Shown in pieces: positions 22,026-23,132 of a stretch of 23,132 nucleotides of DNA. Each line of letters begins with the position of its first letter. Within the stretch, counting starts at the first letter, position 1. The DNA is from Prevotella sp. CAG:485 (GTDB lineage Bacteria; Bacteroidota; Bacteroidia; Bacteroidales; Muribaculaceae), in assembly GCA_000437495.1 (NCBI GenBank), contig FR897777.1, forward strand, positions 1 to 23,132. The letters are read 5' to 3'. Under the pieces are notes generated by a model, which was given only the letters and a program-made list of their open reading frames with translations, was not told where the DNA came from and made no database searches. The translations under genes were made by a program, and so were the position numbers.

Positions 22026-22469
22026 ATGAAACTGATACTCAAACAAAATGTGCCCAACCTGGGTTACAAAGACGATGTTGTTGAGGTAAAGGACGGTTAT
22101 GGCCGCAACTACCTCATCCCGCAAGGCTTGGCAGTGATAGCTTCGAAAGCTGCCCTCAAAGACCTTGAGGAAAGCCAGAAACAGCGTGCTCACAAAATCG
22201 CACAGCAGCGCGCCGAGGCTGAAGCCTTCTGCAAAGCTCTTGAAGGCACTCACCTCACCATCGGTGCCAAAGCATCTGCCACTGGCACTATCTTCGGCAG
22301 CGTAACAGCTATTCAGATTGCTGACGCACTCGAAAAAATCGGCCATATCGTTGACCGCAAAATCATCAACATCCCCAACCCCGTTAAAGAACTCGGTTCT
22401 TACACTGCCCTTGTTGAACCGCACAAGGACGTTCGCGTGGAGATAGCCTTCGACGTAGTAGCTGAATAA
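22026..22469 (+). CDS. rplI: 50S ribosomal protein L9
   Basis: This 147-residue protein is L9, which binds 23S rRNA near the base of the L1 stalk. The N-terminal domain is recognisable by MKLILKQNVPNLGYKDDVVEVKDGYGRNYLIP. A long charged helix (about residues 42-75) joins it to the C-terminal domain with TGTIFGSVTAIQIADAL and a final EPHKDVRVEIAFDVV. Length is the family norm. It follows rpsR by 33 bp and ends the operon before a strong terminator at 22489-22531. Confidence 0.97.
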   Translation: MKLILKQNVPNLGYKDDVVEVKDGYGRNYLIPQGLAVIASKAALKDLEESQKQRAHKIAQQRAEAEAFCKALEGTHLTIGAKASATGTIFGSVTAIQIADALEKIGHIVDRKIINIPNPVKELGSYTALVEPHKDVRVEIAFDVVAE

Positions 22470-22488
22470 TCATCATACAGCATACTCC

Positions 22489-22531
22489 GAGGATGTGTCA
22501 GATATATTTGGCACATCCTCTTTGTTTTTTT
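22489..22531 (+). terminator. terminator of the ribosomal protein operon
   Basis: GAGGATGTG (22489-22497) and CACATCCTC (22512-22520) form a perfect 9-bp stem around a 14-nt loop, followed by TTTGTTTTTTT. It starts 20 bp after the rplI stop. Confidence 0.92.
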
Positions 22532-22671
22532 ATTTTATTTTAGACCCTTTTATTTCCTCAATTCCTGCTATTTTGCTCACAATTACACTTTTACAATAAT
22601 GTTTAAACTCTACCAAAACAACTCTTTCAAACAACACAAGAAAAAAATATGTTGCATAACATAAAAAAAAA
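22532..22671. other. AT-rich intergenic region with a short palindrome
   Basis: This stretch has no credible gene. It is very AT-rich with runs of A and T. The palindrome TATGTTGCATAACATA (22648-22663, 6-bp arms around GCAT) sits 8 bp upstream of the -33 element of the next promoter. That position suits an activator or UP-like site, but nothing shows a binding protein. Confidence 0.45.
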
Positions 22672-22702
22672 ATTGTAGATTGAAAATTTTTATTTATCTT
22701 TG
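22672..22702 (+). promoter_or_regulatory. promoter for the terminal lipoprotein gene
   Basis: ATTG (22672-22675), a 19-bp spacer and TATCTTTG (22695-22702) give a good Bacteroidota promoter. Transcription would begin near 22706, leaving an unusually long leader of about 130 nt before the ATG at 22836. Confidence 0.7.
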
Positions 22703-22791
22703 CATCCGGATATTAATAGATTGGTTTCGGAATCGGAAGAGAATAATCAACCTCATTCGGTAAAGTTTGCTTCAATTTTAAGAAATCCAAG

Positions 22792-22811
22792 GCTTCAACT
22801 AAATTTGAAGC
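22792..22811 (+). promoter_or_regulatory. leader hairpin with an alternative pairing partner
   Basis: GCTTCAA (22792-22798) and TTGAAGC (22805-22811) form a 7-bp stem 24 bp before the lipoprotein start. A second GCTTCAA at 22769-22775 can pair with the same 3' arm. The two pairings exclude each other, which could be a switch or chance. Confidence 0.4.
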
Positions 22812-22835
22812 TCCAAAAATAAAACAAAACATAGT

Positions 22836-23120
22836 ATGAATATGAACAGAAAATTTGCAATAGTAGCCTTAACAGTGGCTGTAGGAATGCTGTCGGTTTT
22901 TCTTCCGTCATGCAGCGATGATGATGAGCCGGAGCCTAAGACGTTATCGCTGGCCACAGCATACGTCATGCCAACATCCGTTACGGTAACAGATGTTACA
23001 AAATACTCTCAAGAGGAAAGGAGACATCTCCAACCGGCTATAACTTTCGTAGGAACGACGATAAATAATGAATCGAATCCTGCAGAGTTTTCAAGGCTCA
23101 ATCGCGGGGCAGCGGCGTAA
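22836..23120 (+). CDS. short secreted lipoprotein of unknown function
   Basis: This 94-residue reading frame has a convincing lipoprotein signal: MNMNRK, a hydrophobic segment, then lipobox LPSC with Cys26. SDDDEPEP follows, an acidic stretch that fits the Bacteroidota surface-export signal. I do not recognise the mature part; it includes LATAYVMPTSVTVTDVTKY and a charged segment SQEERRHLQP. The stop TAA (23118-23120) is close to the window end. Seen alone the protein is short for an exported Bacteroidales lipoprotein, so an early stop or frameshift in a longer gene is possible; the continuation lies outside. The second ATG (22842) is an equally good start. A clear promoter and a long structured leader support real expression. 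Confidence 0.6.
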   Translation: MNMNRKFAIVALTVAVGMLSVFLPSCSDDDEPEPKTLSLATAYVMPTSVTVTDVTKYSQEERRHLQPAITFVGTTINNESNPAEFSRLNRGAAA

Positions 23121-23132
23121 TTCCGTGGCAGG

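Overview
The window looks like a chromosomal segment of a Bacteroidales bacterium. Muribaculaceae-like is my best guess, with low confidence below order level. Four things point there: recurrent promoter boxes of the Bacteroidota form TAnnTTTG (nine seen, some with TTTG 19-20 bp upstream), few Shine-Dalgarno sites, lipoproteins with acidic residues right after the lipobox cysteine, and the gene order ileS - dksA-like - lspA - DUF4296. No tRNA, rRNA or CRISPR array was recognised. The only mobile-element trace is a broken transposase end at the left edge.

Layout. 1-670: transposase remnant, then an HxlR-type regulator with a perfect palindrome in front of it. 675-1806 (minus): a lipoprotein gene followed by an HTH/S24 (CI/LexA-like) regulator, sharing a divergent promoter region with ddl. 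2035-8706 (plus): ddl, ileS, a zinc-less DksA-like gene, lspA and a DUF4296 lipoprotein (cell wall, translation and lipoprotein maturation). 8703-14627 (minus): holB, a sugar-nucleotide pyrophosphorylase-like gene, galE, a hairpin, aroE and a ComEC-like protein. 14718-18221 (plus): a large AddB-like Fe-S nuclease and an Hsp15-like S4 protein. 18303-18612: an independent non-coding RNA gene with its own promoter and terminator and a 6S-RNA-like fold. 18653-19405: nitroreductase. 19419-20600 (minus) and 20645-21163 (plus): divergent THUMP-like methyltransferase and DEDDh exonuclease. 21243-22531: the rpsF-rpsR-rplI operon with a structured leader and a strong terminator. 22672-23120: a promoter, a structured leader and a short secreted lipoprotein.

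Most genes are housekeeping. The observations most worth following are the 6S-like RNA at 18340-18612; an isoleucyl-tRNA synthetase whose HIGH signature reads GIHH, a swap tied to mupirocin resistance in type 2 enzymes; four genes whose promoter -7 box ends 2-5 bp before the start codon, implying leaderless mRNAs; and a lipoprotein/S24-regulator pair back-to-back with ddl on overlapping promoters. I saw no clearly new multi-gene defence or metabolic system.
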